Origin: CAZHFW01 sp964531675
Lineage (GTDB): Bacteria; Planctomycetota; Phycisphaerae; Phycisphaerales; UBA1924
Length of the DNA: 64,000 bases
Assembly (NCBI GenBank): GCA_964531675.1
Contig: CAZHFW010000001.1
Coordinates: forward strand, 130,550 to 194,549
Direction of reading: 5' to 3'
Shown here: positions 45,779 through 53,000 of the stretch, in pieces
How the letters are laid out: each line of letters begins with the position of its first letter
Numbering within the stretch: the stretch's first letter is position 1
Position numbers and translations under genes: made by a program
Notes under the pieces: model-generated
The model's input: only the letters and a program-made list of their open reading frames with translations
Databases searched by the model: none
Told to the model about the DNA's origin: nothing

Positions 45779-45795
45779 ACCCCGGATTTCGGGGT
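45779..45795 (-). terminator. Short hairpin after greA
   Basis: ACCCCG and CGGGGT form a 6-bp stem with a 5-base loop 32 bases past the greA stop. There is no strong T-run, so termination would be weak. Confidence 0.35.
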
Positions 45796-45826
45796 TCGCT
45801 CGCCCAGCCTGCCGGTGACTCTCCGC

Positions 45827-46294
45827 TCAGACCACGATCTCGACGATCTCAAAGGTCTTCATCCCGCGGGGCGCCTGCACGCGGATCTGCGTACCCACGC
45901 GGGCCTTGAACAGGGCCTCGCCCATCGGGCTGTTGAGCGTGACCTCCACGTATTCCGTGAACTCGCCCGAGGCCTCGCCCACGAGCTTGTACAGGTCCTC
46001 ATCGCCGCCGGGCGTCTCGCGGAGCTTCACCATCATCCCCAGGAAGACGACCCCGTCGGCCATCTTCGAGTTCTCGTCGATGATGCTCACGCTCGCCAGC
46101 CGCTGCTCGAGGCGACGGATCTCCGCCTCCTCCATGCCCTGCTGTTCACGGGCCGCGTGGTAGTCCCCGTTCTCCTTCAGATCGCCCAGCGCGCGAGCCT
46201 CGGCGATGCGCGTGGAGATCACCGGGCGATTGGCGATCAACGCCGCCAGACGCGCCTCGAGTTGCTCTTTCTCCGTGCGGGTGACGAACTCCAT
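45827..46294 (-). CDS. greA: Transcription elongation factor GreA
   Basis: 155 residues, standard length. The N-terminal coiled coil carries IAEARALGDLKENGDYHAAR, with the acidic tip (Asp-Leu-Lys-Glu-Asn) that reaches the RNA polymerase active site, followed by QQGMEEAEIRRLEQRLASVS. The C-terminal FKBP-like domain has NSPMGEALFKARVGTQIRVQ. It rescues backtracked polymerase by stimulating transcript cleavage. ATG 46294 fits the family start EFVTRTEKEQLEAR. The leader contains two hairpins (46310-46327 and 46339-46356). Confidence 0.95.
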   Translation of the reverse strand: MEFVTRTEKEQLEARLAALIANRPVISTRIAEARALGDLKENGDYHAAREQQGMEEAEIRRLEQRLASVSIIDENSKMADGVVFLGMMVKLRETPGGDEDLYKLVGEASGEFTEYVEVTLNSPMGEALFKARVGTQIRVQAPRGMKTFEIVEIVV

Positions 46295-46309
46295 GAACCG
46301 GCCCTTTCC

Positions 46310-46356
46310 CAGCCCACCCTTGGGCTGCCGACGGTCACGCTCCGGCCTTCCGGAGC
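46310..46356 (-). promoter_or_regulatory. Two hairpins in the greA leader
   Basis: CAGCCCA/TGGGCTG (7 bp, 4-base loop, 46310-46327) and GCTCCGG/CCGGAGC (7 bp, 4-base loop, 46339-46356) lie within 62 bases before the greA start. They could control translation or mark the end of the upstream dcw-type transcript. Neither is followed by a T-run. Confidence 0.4.
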
Positions 46357-46448
46357 ATGGTTGATTGATCAAACCGCAAGATACAGACCAGCCCGATCCC
46401 AATGAACGGGCAGCGCCCAGCGTGTTCGGTGTTTACTTGATCAGAAAT

Positions 46449-47417
46449 CTATGCTGGCGTCGGCTCCGGGGCCAGACCCCCCGTTTCCTCGGGGGCCGCC
46501 CCGCCCCAGCCCCGCAGCGCCGCCCACACCCAGCTCAGCCCCGCAAAGACCCACGTCATCCCAATCGCCGACCATTGCCACCCCGCCACCTCGCCCCGCC
46601 GGGACGCGCCAAGCTCCACGCTGGTGATCTGATAGATCCCCGTCAGAGGCGAGCTCAACGCCCAGTGCCCGAGCCCCGTTCCCGCGCCCGTCAGCGCCCG
46701 CGCCGTCATCCCGATCAAAGGCCCCGCCGCGATCAGCACCACGCACGTCCCCACCGGAATCGCACGCCACCCGCCCCGCAGGTCCCACCCCCGCAGCACC
46801 ACCGGCGCCAGCGCCACCACCCACGCGCACAAAAGCAGATTCGCCGCCAGCACCACCGCGAACGACCACTGCGCCAGCAGCATCTGAGGCCACAGCACCG
46901 CCTGCAGCGGCAAAAGCAGCACCATCACGTCCGCCAGCACGTGCGCCGCCCGCCGCTTCCCTGGCGATTCCTGGCACATCCGCACCATCGGCCAGATCAT
47001 CGTCGCGCCCACCGCCGCCGCCACCAGCAGCAGCCGCACCGAGGGCCGGTAGATGTCCAGCGTCGGAACCCCCGTCCGCAGCACCTTCCAGAACATCGTC
47101 ACCGTCGCCATCAGCAGGTAGAGCGTCCACAGGAACGCGAACGTCCGGGGCTCCCCGCGCCGATGCGCCCACTTGTCCCCGGGCCCCGCCGGCGGCAGAA
47201 ACCACTCGGGCAACCTTCCCCGCACATCGCGATCGCTCGCCCCGCTCGGGGCTTCTGACGCCGGCTCAGGCAGGCTCTCAAAGAGCTTCTCGGGCGCCTC
47301 CGGAGCCGCCTCCAGATCGTCCTTGCCCTCGAGCAATCGCGCGATCAGATCGTCCTGCGGCACTTCCGCAGGCCTCGGACTCGATGCACCATCGGGCTGG
47401 TCGCGATCCTGGTCCAT
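46449..47417 (-). CDS. Polytopic membrane protein of unknown function
   Basis: 322 residues. The first 85 are soluble, acidic and Pro/Ala-rich (DDLIARLLEGKDDLEAAPEA), followed by WFLPPAGPGDKW and about six membrane helices from residue 92 onward (TFAFLWTLYLLMATVTMFWK, LLLVAAAVGATMIWPMVRM, AQWSFAVVLAANLLLCAWVV, and more). No family recognised. It is the last gene of the murC-murB-ddl-ftsQ-like cluster, 29 bases after the preceding stop, exactly where ftsA and ftsZ stand in other bacteria. The position invites a role in envelope growth, but nothing in the sequence proves it. Confidence 0.7.
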   Translation of the reverse strand: MDQDRDQPDGASSPRPAEVPQDDLIARLLEGKDDLEAAPEAPEKLFESLPEPASEAPSGASDRDVRGRLPEWFLPPAGPGDKWAHRRGEPRTFAFLWTLYLLMATVTMFWKVLRTGVPTLDIYRPSVRLLLVAAAVGATMIWPMVRMCQESPGKRRAAHVLADVMVLLLPLQAVLWPQMLLAQWSFAVVLAANLLLCAWVVALAPVVLRGWDLRGGWRAIPVGTCVVLIAAGPLIGMTARALTGAGTGLGHWALSSPLTGIYQITSVELGASRRGEVAGWQWSAIGMTWVFAGLSWVWAALRGWGGAAPEETGGLAPEPTPA

Positions 47418-47445
47418 CCGAACCCTCGATCAGGGTGTGCCGCGA

Positions 47446-48477
47446 TCAGGGCTTGCCGGCGCTGGCGCTCGCGGAGCGATCCATCTCCAGCGGACGGTCC
47501 AGAGGCCACCAGATCTCGATCGGTGACTGCGCCGCCCGCCCAGCGTCGATGCGACCATAGGTCCGCGCCAGCCACTCGAGCTTCCCGAGCTTCGCCTCAG
47601 TGCTGGCTTCCCCGATCAGAGGCTTGGTCGGGCGTCCACCCCAGACGATCCGCCCGCCGTCACGAGAAATGATCTCGAGCGACTTCTCGTCCTTGTGGCT
47701 CCCGATCTCCACGCCCGCGACCTGCTTGGAATAGGGCTGCCGCGCCAGCAGCGCCAGCAGTTCAAGCCCCGCCTCAACGTCCCCGCCGGGCCAGGCCTTC
47801 GAGCAATCAGGCTGACTCGTCGAGAGCATCGCCGGATCCTGGATCGGACCCGCGATGAACTGCATGCCCGACGCCCCCGCACGCTCATACACGACCGGCA
47901 AGGGACGTCCGTCCCAGCCGACCAGGATTTCCTTGTCCCCCGTCCGCACCGCCGCCGCCGGCAGTCGCCACTTGCCCGTGATCCGAAGCTCGCCCGGACC
48001 ACCACGCTCAACCCGCGGAGGCCCGTCAAACCAGCCCGACGCCGTCAGCGTCTGACCGATCGCCGCCACCGCCGCCGGAGCAAACGGATCAGGCTCGCGG
48101 TCCAGCGCCGCATACGCCCTCGCGAGCAGATCCTCGCGCAGCTGCCTGGGCATCCAGGTCAACTCATCCACCGACTTGGCCGCCGGCGCATCCTTGGCGC
48201 GCGCAAGCTGAGGCCATTCGATCGCGATCTTGCACTCGACCTTCTGCGTGATCGCGGTCGCCTTCGCCTTCAGCGGGCGATTGCCCATCACGATCCCCGC
48301 GACCAATCCCAGCACCATGACGATGACCACAAAGGTCGCCAGGTACGACGCGAACCGGCCCCAGTTGAAGCGAGCACGCATCACAGGCGCCGCTTCCGGA
48401 GCTTCCGGAGTCGCCGCCTGGGCCTCCGCTTCGGGAGCGCCGCTCTGCTCTTGCATTGGTTCCGTTTCGCCAGCCAT
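47446..48477 (-). CDS. Bitopic protein resembling FtsQ/DivIB
   Basis: 343 residues. A 35-residue acidic Ala/Glu/Pro-rich cytoplasmic tail, one membrane helix (about 43-66, LATFVVIVMVLGLVAGIVMG), and a ~275-residue external part: the topology of FtsQ. In the external part, ASGWFDGPPRVERGGPGEL followed by GWDGRPLPVVYE resembles the FtsQ stretch 'lpWV..a.V.r.wP..L...vd..G.v', and the C-terminal IISRDGGRIVWGG...KLGKLEWLARTYGRID resembles its 'L.nG..v.lG...KL..L..l....iDlr' end. It directly follows ddl, where ftsQ normally lies. The likeness is weak and was judged by eye, so the assignment is an inference. A typical search may return only 'hypothetical protein'. Confidence 0.55.
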   Translation of the reverse strand: MAGETEPMQEQSGAPEAEAQAATPEAPEAAPVMRARFNWGRFASYLATFVVIVMVLGLVAGIVMGNRPLKAKATAITQKVECKIAIEWPQLARAKDAPAAKSVDELTWMPRQLREDLLARAYAALDREPDPFAPAAVAAIGQTLTASGWFDGPPRVERGGPGELRITGKWRLPAAAVRTGDKEILVGWDGRPLPVVYERAGASGMQFIAGPIQDPAMLSTSQPDCSKAWPGGDVEAGLELLALLARQPYSKQVAGVEIGSHKDEKSLEIISRDGGRIVWGGRPTKPLIGEASTEAKLGKLEWLARTYGRIDAGRAAQSPIEIWWPLDRPLEMDRSASASAGKP

Positions 48478-48553
48478 GGCGTTTGGTGCATCCTTGCGTT
48501 CAGCCCATCCGAGCCCACGAGGCCCTTGCGAAACGGGCTGCGTTCACAACAGT

Positions 48554-49540
48554 CTAGCGTGACCGGGCAAGCTCGGGGCCCCGGGCCTCTCCCCGGGGAG
48601 ACGCTCCCCCCTGGTCCCGGATCGCCATCTCCACCAGCTTCCAGCACAGCTCCGCCATCGGAAGCCCGGTCTTGGCCGCCGCCATCGGCACCAGCGAGTG
48701 ATCCGTGAACCCGGGCATCGTGTTCACTTCCAGAAGCCAGGGGGTGTCCGACCGGTCCAGGATGAAGTCGACCCGGCACAGGTGCCGCACACCCAGCGCC
48801 GTCGCGATCCGCGCCGCATAGCTCTGGATCATCGTCGTCATGCCGTGAGGCAGCGTCGGATCGACCTGATAGACCGTGTCGTCCCGGAAGTACTTGGCCT
48901 GATAGTCGTACACGCCCTGGGCCGGCTTGATCTCGATCAGAGGCAGCGCCTTGCCGTCCAGCACGCCCGCGGTGATCTCCCGCCCGGTGATCAGCCGCTC
49001 CACCGAGTACACCCGCGCCGGGTGCTTCTTCAGATCCTCGATCGCCGCCAGCCTGGCCTTCTCCCACGCCGCCTGATCCCGGCACAGGTGCAGGCCCACG
49101 CTCGATCCGTCGTGTACAGGCTTGAGCACCAGAGGCAGCTCAACCGGACAGCCCAGATCAAGCGGGTTGAAGATCGAAGACTCCGAGCAAGGCACGCCCG
49201 CCCGCAGCGCCACGAACTTGGTGTACACCTTGTCCATCGCCGCCCGCGCCGCGTGCGACTTGCAACCCACGTAGGGCCGCCCGTCCTGCTCCAGCAGATC
49301 CTGAAGAGGCCCGCCTTCGCCGAACTGTCCGTGCAGCACCGGGAACACCACATCCCCAGGCAGCTTGCGCAGCGTCTGCAGATCGATCCGATCGATCGTC
49401 TCCACGTGAATCGTGGCTCGATTCAGCGACCGCAGCGCCGCCGCGACCGACCTGGCGCTGATCAGGCTGATCTCGCGCTCCGCGTCGGGCCCGCCCTGGA
49501 GCACCAGCACCGAGCCCGGCTTCGATCCCGCCGCGCTCAT
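48554..49540 (-). CDS. ddl: D-alanine--D-alanine ligase
   Basis: 328 residues, ATP-grasp enzyme of peptidoglycan precursor synthesis. Clear motifs: FPVLHGQFGEGGPLQDLLEQ, LPLVLKPVHDGSSVGLHL, LCRVDFILDRSDTPWLLEVN and NTMPGFTDHSLVPMAA (metal-binding and substrate loop). GGAGGTCCTC precedes ATG 49540, and ATGA overlap with the murB stop couples it to murB. Its presence, together with MurB and MurC, shows that the organism makes peptidoglycan. Confidence 0.96.
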   Translation of the reverse strand: MSAAGSKPGSVLVLQGGPDAEREISLISARSVAAALRSLNRATIHVETIDRIDLQTLRKLPGDVVFPVLHGQFGEGGPLQDLLEQDGRPYVGCKSHAARAAMDKVYTKFVALRAGVPCSESSIFNPLDLGCPVELPLVLKPVHDGSSVGLHLCRDQAAWEKARLAAIEDLKKHPARVYSVERLITGREITAGVLDGKALPLIEIKPAQGVYDYQAKYFRDDTVYQVDPTLPHGMTTMIQSYAARIATALGVRHLCRVDFILDRSDTPWLLEVNTMPGFTDHSLVPMAAAKTGLPMAELCWKLVEMAIRDQGGASPRGEARGPELARSR

Positions 49541-50490
49541 GAGGACCTCCTCCACACGACGACTTCCGGAATCAGCGTCACGCCGAAGGTCTGCTGCACA
49601 CGGATCGCGACCTGCGCCATGAGCGAGAGCACGTCCTTGGCCTTGGCCCCCGGATCCGTGACGACAAAGTTCGCGTGCCGGTGGCTCACTTCCGCGCCCC
49701 CGACCCGCATGCCCTTGCACCCCGCGCGATCGATCAGAAGCCCCGCGCCGATCCGCTGGCCCTTCACCGCGCCGGGCACGCCCGAGCTCAGAAGCTCCGC
49801 GATGTCGTGGGTCAGCGTCGGGTTCTTGAAGAAGCAGCCCGCGGAGTTGTCCGCCATGGGCTGAGACTTCTTCTTGTATTGCATGATCTCGACCTGCCGG
49901 TCACGCAGCGCCGTCTTGTCGCCAGGCGTGAGCTGAAGCTCGACCGCCGTCAGGATCAGGCTGTTGAGCCCGCTCTTGCGGTACCCGAAGTCGATCGCCG
50001 CGCGTTCGAGCACGCGTGCGTGCCCCGTGCGGTCCACCGCGAACACGCGCCGCACGCTGTCGCTGATCTGACCGAACGCGCCGCCCGCGTTCATGACCAG
50101 CGCCCCGCCGATCGTCGCCGGAATGCCCGCGAGCGTCTCGAGGCCGCCAAGGCCGGCCCGCACCGTCTCGTTGATGAGCTTGGGCAGGTTCACGCCCGCG
50201 CCCGCCTTCACGAGCCCGGTCTTCTCGTCGATCGAGTATCCGGTGAACGCCGGCGCATCAAGCGACACGACCAGCTCCCCGACCCCATCGTCATCGACCA
50301 GCAGGTTCGCGCCGTCGCCAAGCACGCGCAGATTCGCGTCCCGCCTCAGGCACTCGAGCAGCTGCGCCTCATCGCTCGGATGCGCCATCCGGTCCGCGCC
50401 GCCGCCGATCCCGAACCAGGTCTTGATCGGCGCGTTCGCCTCGATCCGCAGCGTTCCCGTCGCCTGATGTTCGCTCACGCAGATACCCAT
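49537..50490 (-). CDS. murB: UDP-N-acetylmuramate dehydrogenase (MurB)
   Basis: 317 residues. FAD-binding domain with NAPIKTWFGIGGGADRMAHP at the N-terminus, GLGGLETLAGIPATIGGALV and NAGGAFGQISD in the middle, DFGYRKSGLN, and the C-terminal ADNSAGCFFKNP and LLIDRAGCKGMRVGGAEVSH. It reduces enolpyruvyl-UDP-GlcNAc to UDP-MurNAc. In the SAGCFFKNP motif a Cys stands where E. coli has the proton-donating Ser; this variant also occurs in other MurB proteins. It lies 16 bases downstream of murC and overlaps ddl by four bases. Confidence 0.96.
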   Translation of the reverse strand: MGICVSEHQATGTLRIEANAPIKTWFGIGGGADRMAHPSDEAQLLECLRRDANLRVLGDGANLLVDDDGVGELVVSLDAPAFTGYSIDEKTGLVKAGAGVNLPKLINETVRAGLGGLETLAGIPATIGGALVMNAGGAFGQISDSVRRVFAVDRTGHARVLERAAIDFGYRKSGLNSLILTAVELQLTPGDKTALRDRQVEIMQYKKKSQPMADNSAGCFFKNPTLTHDIAELLSSGVPGAVKGQRIGAGLLIDRAGCKGMRVGGAEVSHRHANFVVTDPGAKAKDVLSLMAQVAIRVQQTFGVTLIPEVVVWRRSS

Positions 50491-50506
50491 CGCTTCTCCC
50501 GATCAA

Positions 50507-52147
50507 TCAGGGACGTGCGCCCGACGCCAGAGGCTTGTCCGCCGCCGCCAGATAGCCCTTGGCCACCTGCCACACAGGCCCGGCGCCCATCACGACCACC
50601 ATGTCGTTGGGCTGGCACAGATTCTCGAGCTGCTCGACGATCGCCTCGAACGGATAGAGGTGCATCGCCCGCACGCCGCGCTGCCGCAGCCGATCGACCA
50701 GATCCCCCGCGGTCACCTTCTGCTTCTCTTCCTGGCTGTCGCGCACGAAGTAGATGTGGGGGACGATCACGATGTCCGCCGACCCGAACGCCGCCGCGAA
50801 CTCCTCGAGCAGGTGCCTCGTCCGCGAGTGCTGGTGAGGCTGGAAGACGCAGATGAGCCGGCCGCCCCGGGTCTCGGGCCGCTCGAACTCGCGCAGCGCC
50901 CGCAGGGTCGTCTCCACCTCGGTGGGGTGGTGCCCATAGTCGTCGTACACGCGGATCGACCCGCCCTTGGGATGCTGACGCTCGCCCAGAAGCTGCATCC
51001 GCCGGTCCACGCCGCGGAACTGGCTCAGAGACGCCGCCAGCGTCTTGGCGTCCGCGCCGACCAAGACGCCCAGCGCCAGCGCCACCGACGCGTTGAACGC
51101 GTTGTGCGCTCCGGGAAGCTTCATCACCCACTTGGCGACCAGCGCGTTGGCGTGCCGCAGCGTCACCGTCCGCGCGTCCACGTCGTACGCCACCACCCAG
51201 TCGGCCTCGGGATTGAACCCGATCGTCTCGACCTTGCAGCGGAGCCCCGCGGTCACCTCGCGACGATGCGCGTTGTCGTGCGCGATGAGCAGCACGCCAC
51301 CCTGATCCGCCGAAGGCAGCAGCGCCGCGAACTCATGGAAGGACTCGATCACCGCTTCCAGCGTCCCGTACACATCAAGATGGTCCGCCTCGACCGAGCT
51401 GATCGACGCGACCGTGGGACGGAAGTTGTGGAAGCTTCGATTGAACTCGCACGCCTCGACAACCAGGATGCCCGGATCGCCCGCCTTCTGGCCTCCCGCG
51501 ATCGTCTCGCCTCCGACGCGCACGCCCACCGCCTTGCTCGCGGGCGTCGTGCCGATCGAGCCGTCCTGCAGGTGCACGCACGTCGCGCCCACGATCACGC
51601 TGGGGTCCAGCCCCGCGTCGGTCAGCGCCGATCCCACCATCGCGGTGGTCGTGCTCTTGCCGTGCGTTCCCGCGATCGCGATCCCGGTCCGCCCGATCAT
51701 GCACTTGCCCAGCGCCTCGGCGTAGGAAAGCACCGTCGCGCCCTGACGCTCCGCCGCCAGCATCTGCGGATGCTCGGGCCGGATCGCCGCCGACGCCACC
51801 ACGATGTCCGTGTCCTCGGGGATCCACTCGCGCGTCTGATCCAGCCCGACCGCGATCCCCTCGGCCCTGAGTTCTTCGATCGCTTCGCTCTCGGAGATGT
51901 CCGAGCCCGACACGATCGCCCCGCGGTTCCGCAGCATGCGGGCCAGCCCGCACATCCCGCACCCGCCGATGCCGATCATGTAGACCCGCTTGCCCGCGAC
52001 CTCGAATGTCTCCTGTCCCCGGGCCGTCACATCCGTCTCCTCCCCCAAAGCCCCCGTCGCGGCCGACGCCGCTCCCGTCACACCCTTCACCTCGATCAAC
52101 GCACACCCCCGTCGTCCCTGACGCGGCTTGCTGCACAGCGAACACAT
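50507..52147 (-). CDS. murC: UDP-N-acetylmuramate--L-alanine ligase (MurC)
   Basis: 546 residues from ATG 52147, longer than usual (about 460-490) because of a ~50-residue N-terminal leader rich in Ala, Gly and Thr that begins CSLCSKPRQG. Core motifs: VYMIGIGGCGMCGLARMLRN (UDP site), GIAIAGTHGKSTTTAMVG (ATP P-loop), EACEFNRSFHNFRP, and VYDDYGHHPTEV with FQPHQHSRTRHLL. First gene of the cluster, divergent from the Nudix gene. The start is uncertain: there is no good ribosome site, and a TACCCT box lies 15 bases upstream. Confidence 0.95.
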   Translation of the reverse strand: MCSLCSKPRQGRRGCALIEVKGVTGAASAATGALGEETDVTARGQETFEVAGKRVYMIGIGGCGMCGLARMLRNRGAIVSGSDISESEAIEELRAEGIAVGLDQTREWIPEDTDIVVASAAIRPEHPQMLAAERQGATVLSYAEALGKCMIGRTGIAIAGTHGKSTTTAMVGSALTDAGLDPSVIVGATCVHLQDGSIGTTPASKAVGVRVGGETIAGGQKAGDPGILVVEACEFNRSFHNFRPTVASISSVEADHLDVYGTLEAVIESFHEFAALLPSADQGGVLLIAHDNAHRREVTAGLRCKVETIGFNPEADWVVAYDVDARTVTLRHANALVAKWVMKLPGAHNAFNASVALALGVLVGADAKTLAASLSQFRGVDRRMQLLGERQHPKGGSIRVYDDYGHHPTEVETTLRALREFERPETRGGRLICVFQPHQHSRTRHLLEEFAAAFGSADIVIVPHIYFVRDSQEEKQKVTAGDLVDRLRQRGVRAMHLYPFEAIVEQLENLCQPNDMVVVMGAGPVWQVAKGYLAAADKPLASGARP

Positions 52148-52233
52148 CCGCCGTGAATCAGGAGGGTATCGGCACGTCCCGGCGCAAAGCGTGAAACCTG
52201 CGCTTTCCCGCCGTGCGCCAGGTAAGTCCTCGC

Positions 52234-52239
52234 TATCCT
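52234..52239 (+). promoter_or_regulatory. -10 box (TATCCT), short-leader start of Nudix gene
   Basis: TATCCT ends 9 bases before GTG 52249 and no ribosome site is present. Confidence 0.4.
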
Positions 52240-52248
52240 TGACCCATC

Positions 52249-52830
52249 GTGGCCGACCCACTCCCCCCGTCCATCCCCGCCGAAGCCGTCCGTGGAAGCG
52301 ACCCCAAGCTCCCGTACCGCATCGCCTGCCTTTGCGATCTCCGCGACCACAAGGGCCGGATCCTCCTCCTCAAGCGCATCAAGGCGCCCAACGACGGGCT
52401 CTACTCGCCCATCGGGGGCAAGCTCGACGTCGCGACCGGCGAGTCCCCCGCCCAGTGCGCCCGCCGCGAGATCCAGGAAGAAGCCGGCATCGACGTCCCC
52501 ATCGAACGCCTCCACCTCATCGGGATCGTCTCCGAATGCGCCTTTGAAGGCCGCGGCCACTGGCTCATGTTCGTCTACCGCGTCCTGGGACCGGTCTGGG
52601 TCGAGCCCAAGACCATGCAGGAAGGCACCCTCGACTGGCACGCCCCCGAGGACCTCGACAAGCTCCCCCTGCCCGAAACCGACCGCCAGATCATCTGGCC
52701 CCTCATCCGCAACGCCGAAGCGGGCCTGGCCTGGTCCCACTCCCGCCGCCCCGGCTTCTTCGCGGTTCACATCGATTGCCGCACCAAGGACATGATCTGG
52801 AGCGTCGAGCAGGAAACCCCGCCGCCCTGA
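52249..52830 (+). CDS. Nudix hydrolase with altered Nudix box
   Basis: 193 residues from GTG 52249. The Nudix box runs from residue 56 to 81: GGKLDVATGESPAQCARREI then QEEAGI. The REx2EExG core and the preceding E-x7-R spacing are normal, but the first part reads G-x7-E instead of G-x5-E, a two-residue insertion in the loop. Family members hydrolyse nucleoside diphosphate linked to other moieties. The C-terminal 60 residues (FFAVHIDCRTKDMIW) are extra. Substrate unknown; divergent from murC. Confidence 0.88.
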   Translation: MADPLPPSIPAEAVRGSDPKLPYRIACLCDLRDHKGRILLLKRIKAPNDGLYSPIGGKLDVATGESPAQCARREIQEEAGIDVPIERLHLIGIVSECAFEGRGHWLMFVYRVLGPVWVEPKTMQEGTLDWHAPEDLDKLPLPETDRQIIWPLIRNAEAGLAWSHSRRPGFFAVHIDCRTKDMIWSVEQETPPP

Positions 52831-53000
52831 ACCCCCGAACCGGGCGTGCGTCTGAAACACCACCCCGCCGTCTCCCGAATACCGATAGGGAACGGACGGA
52901 CACGCCCCACCGAAACGCCGACCCGATCAGCCAGTCCGACGACCATCCAGTCCAGCCCGCCCGGCCCATCCGGGCGTCACCTGGCGCCGGAGACCGCCCT

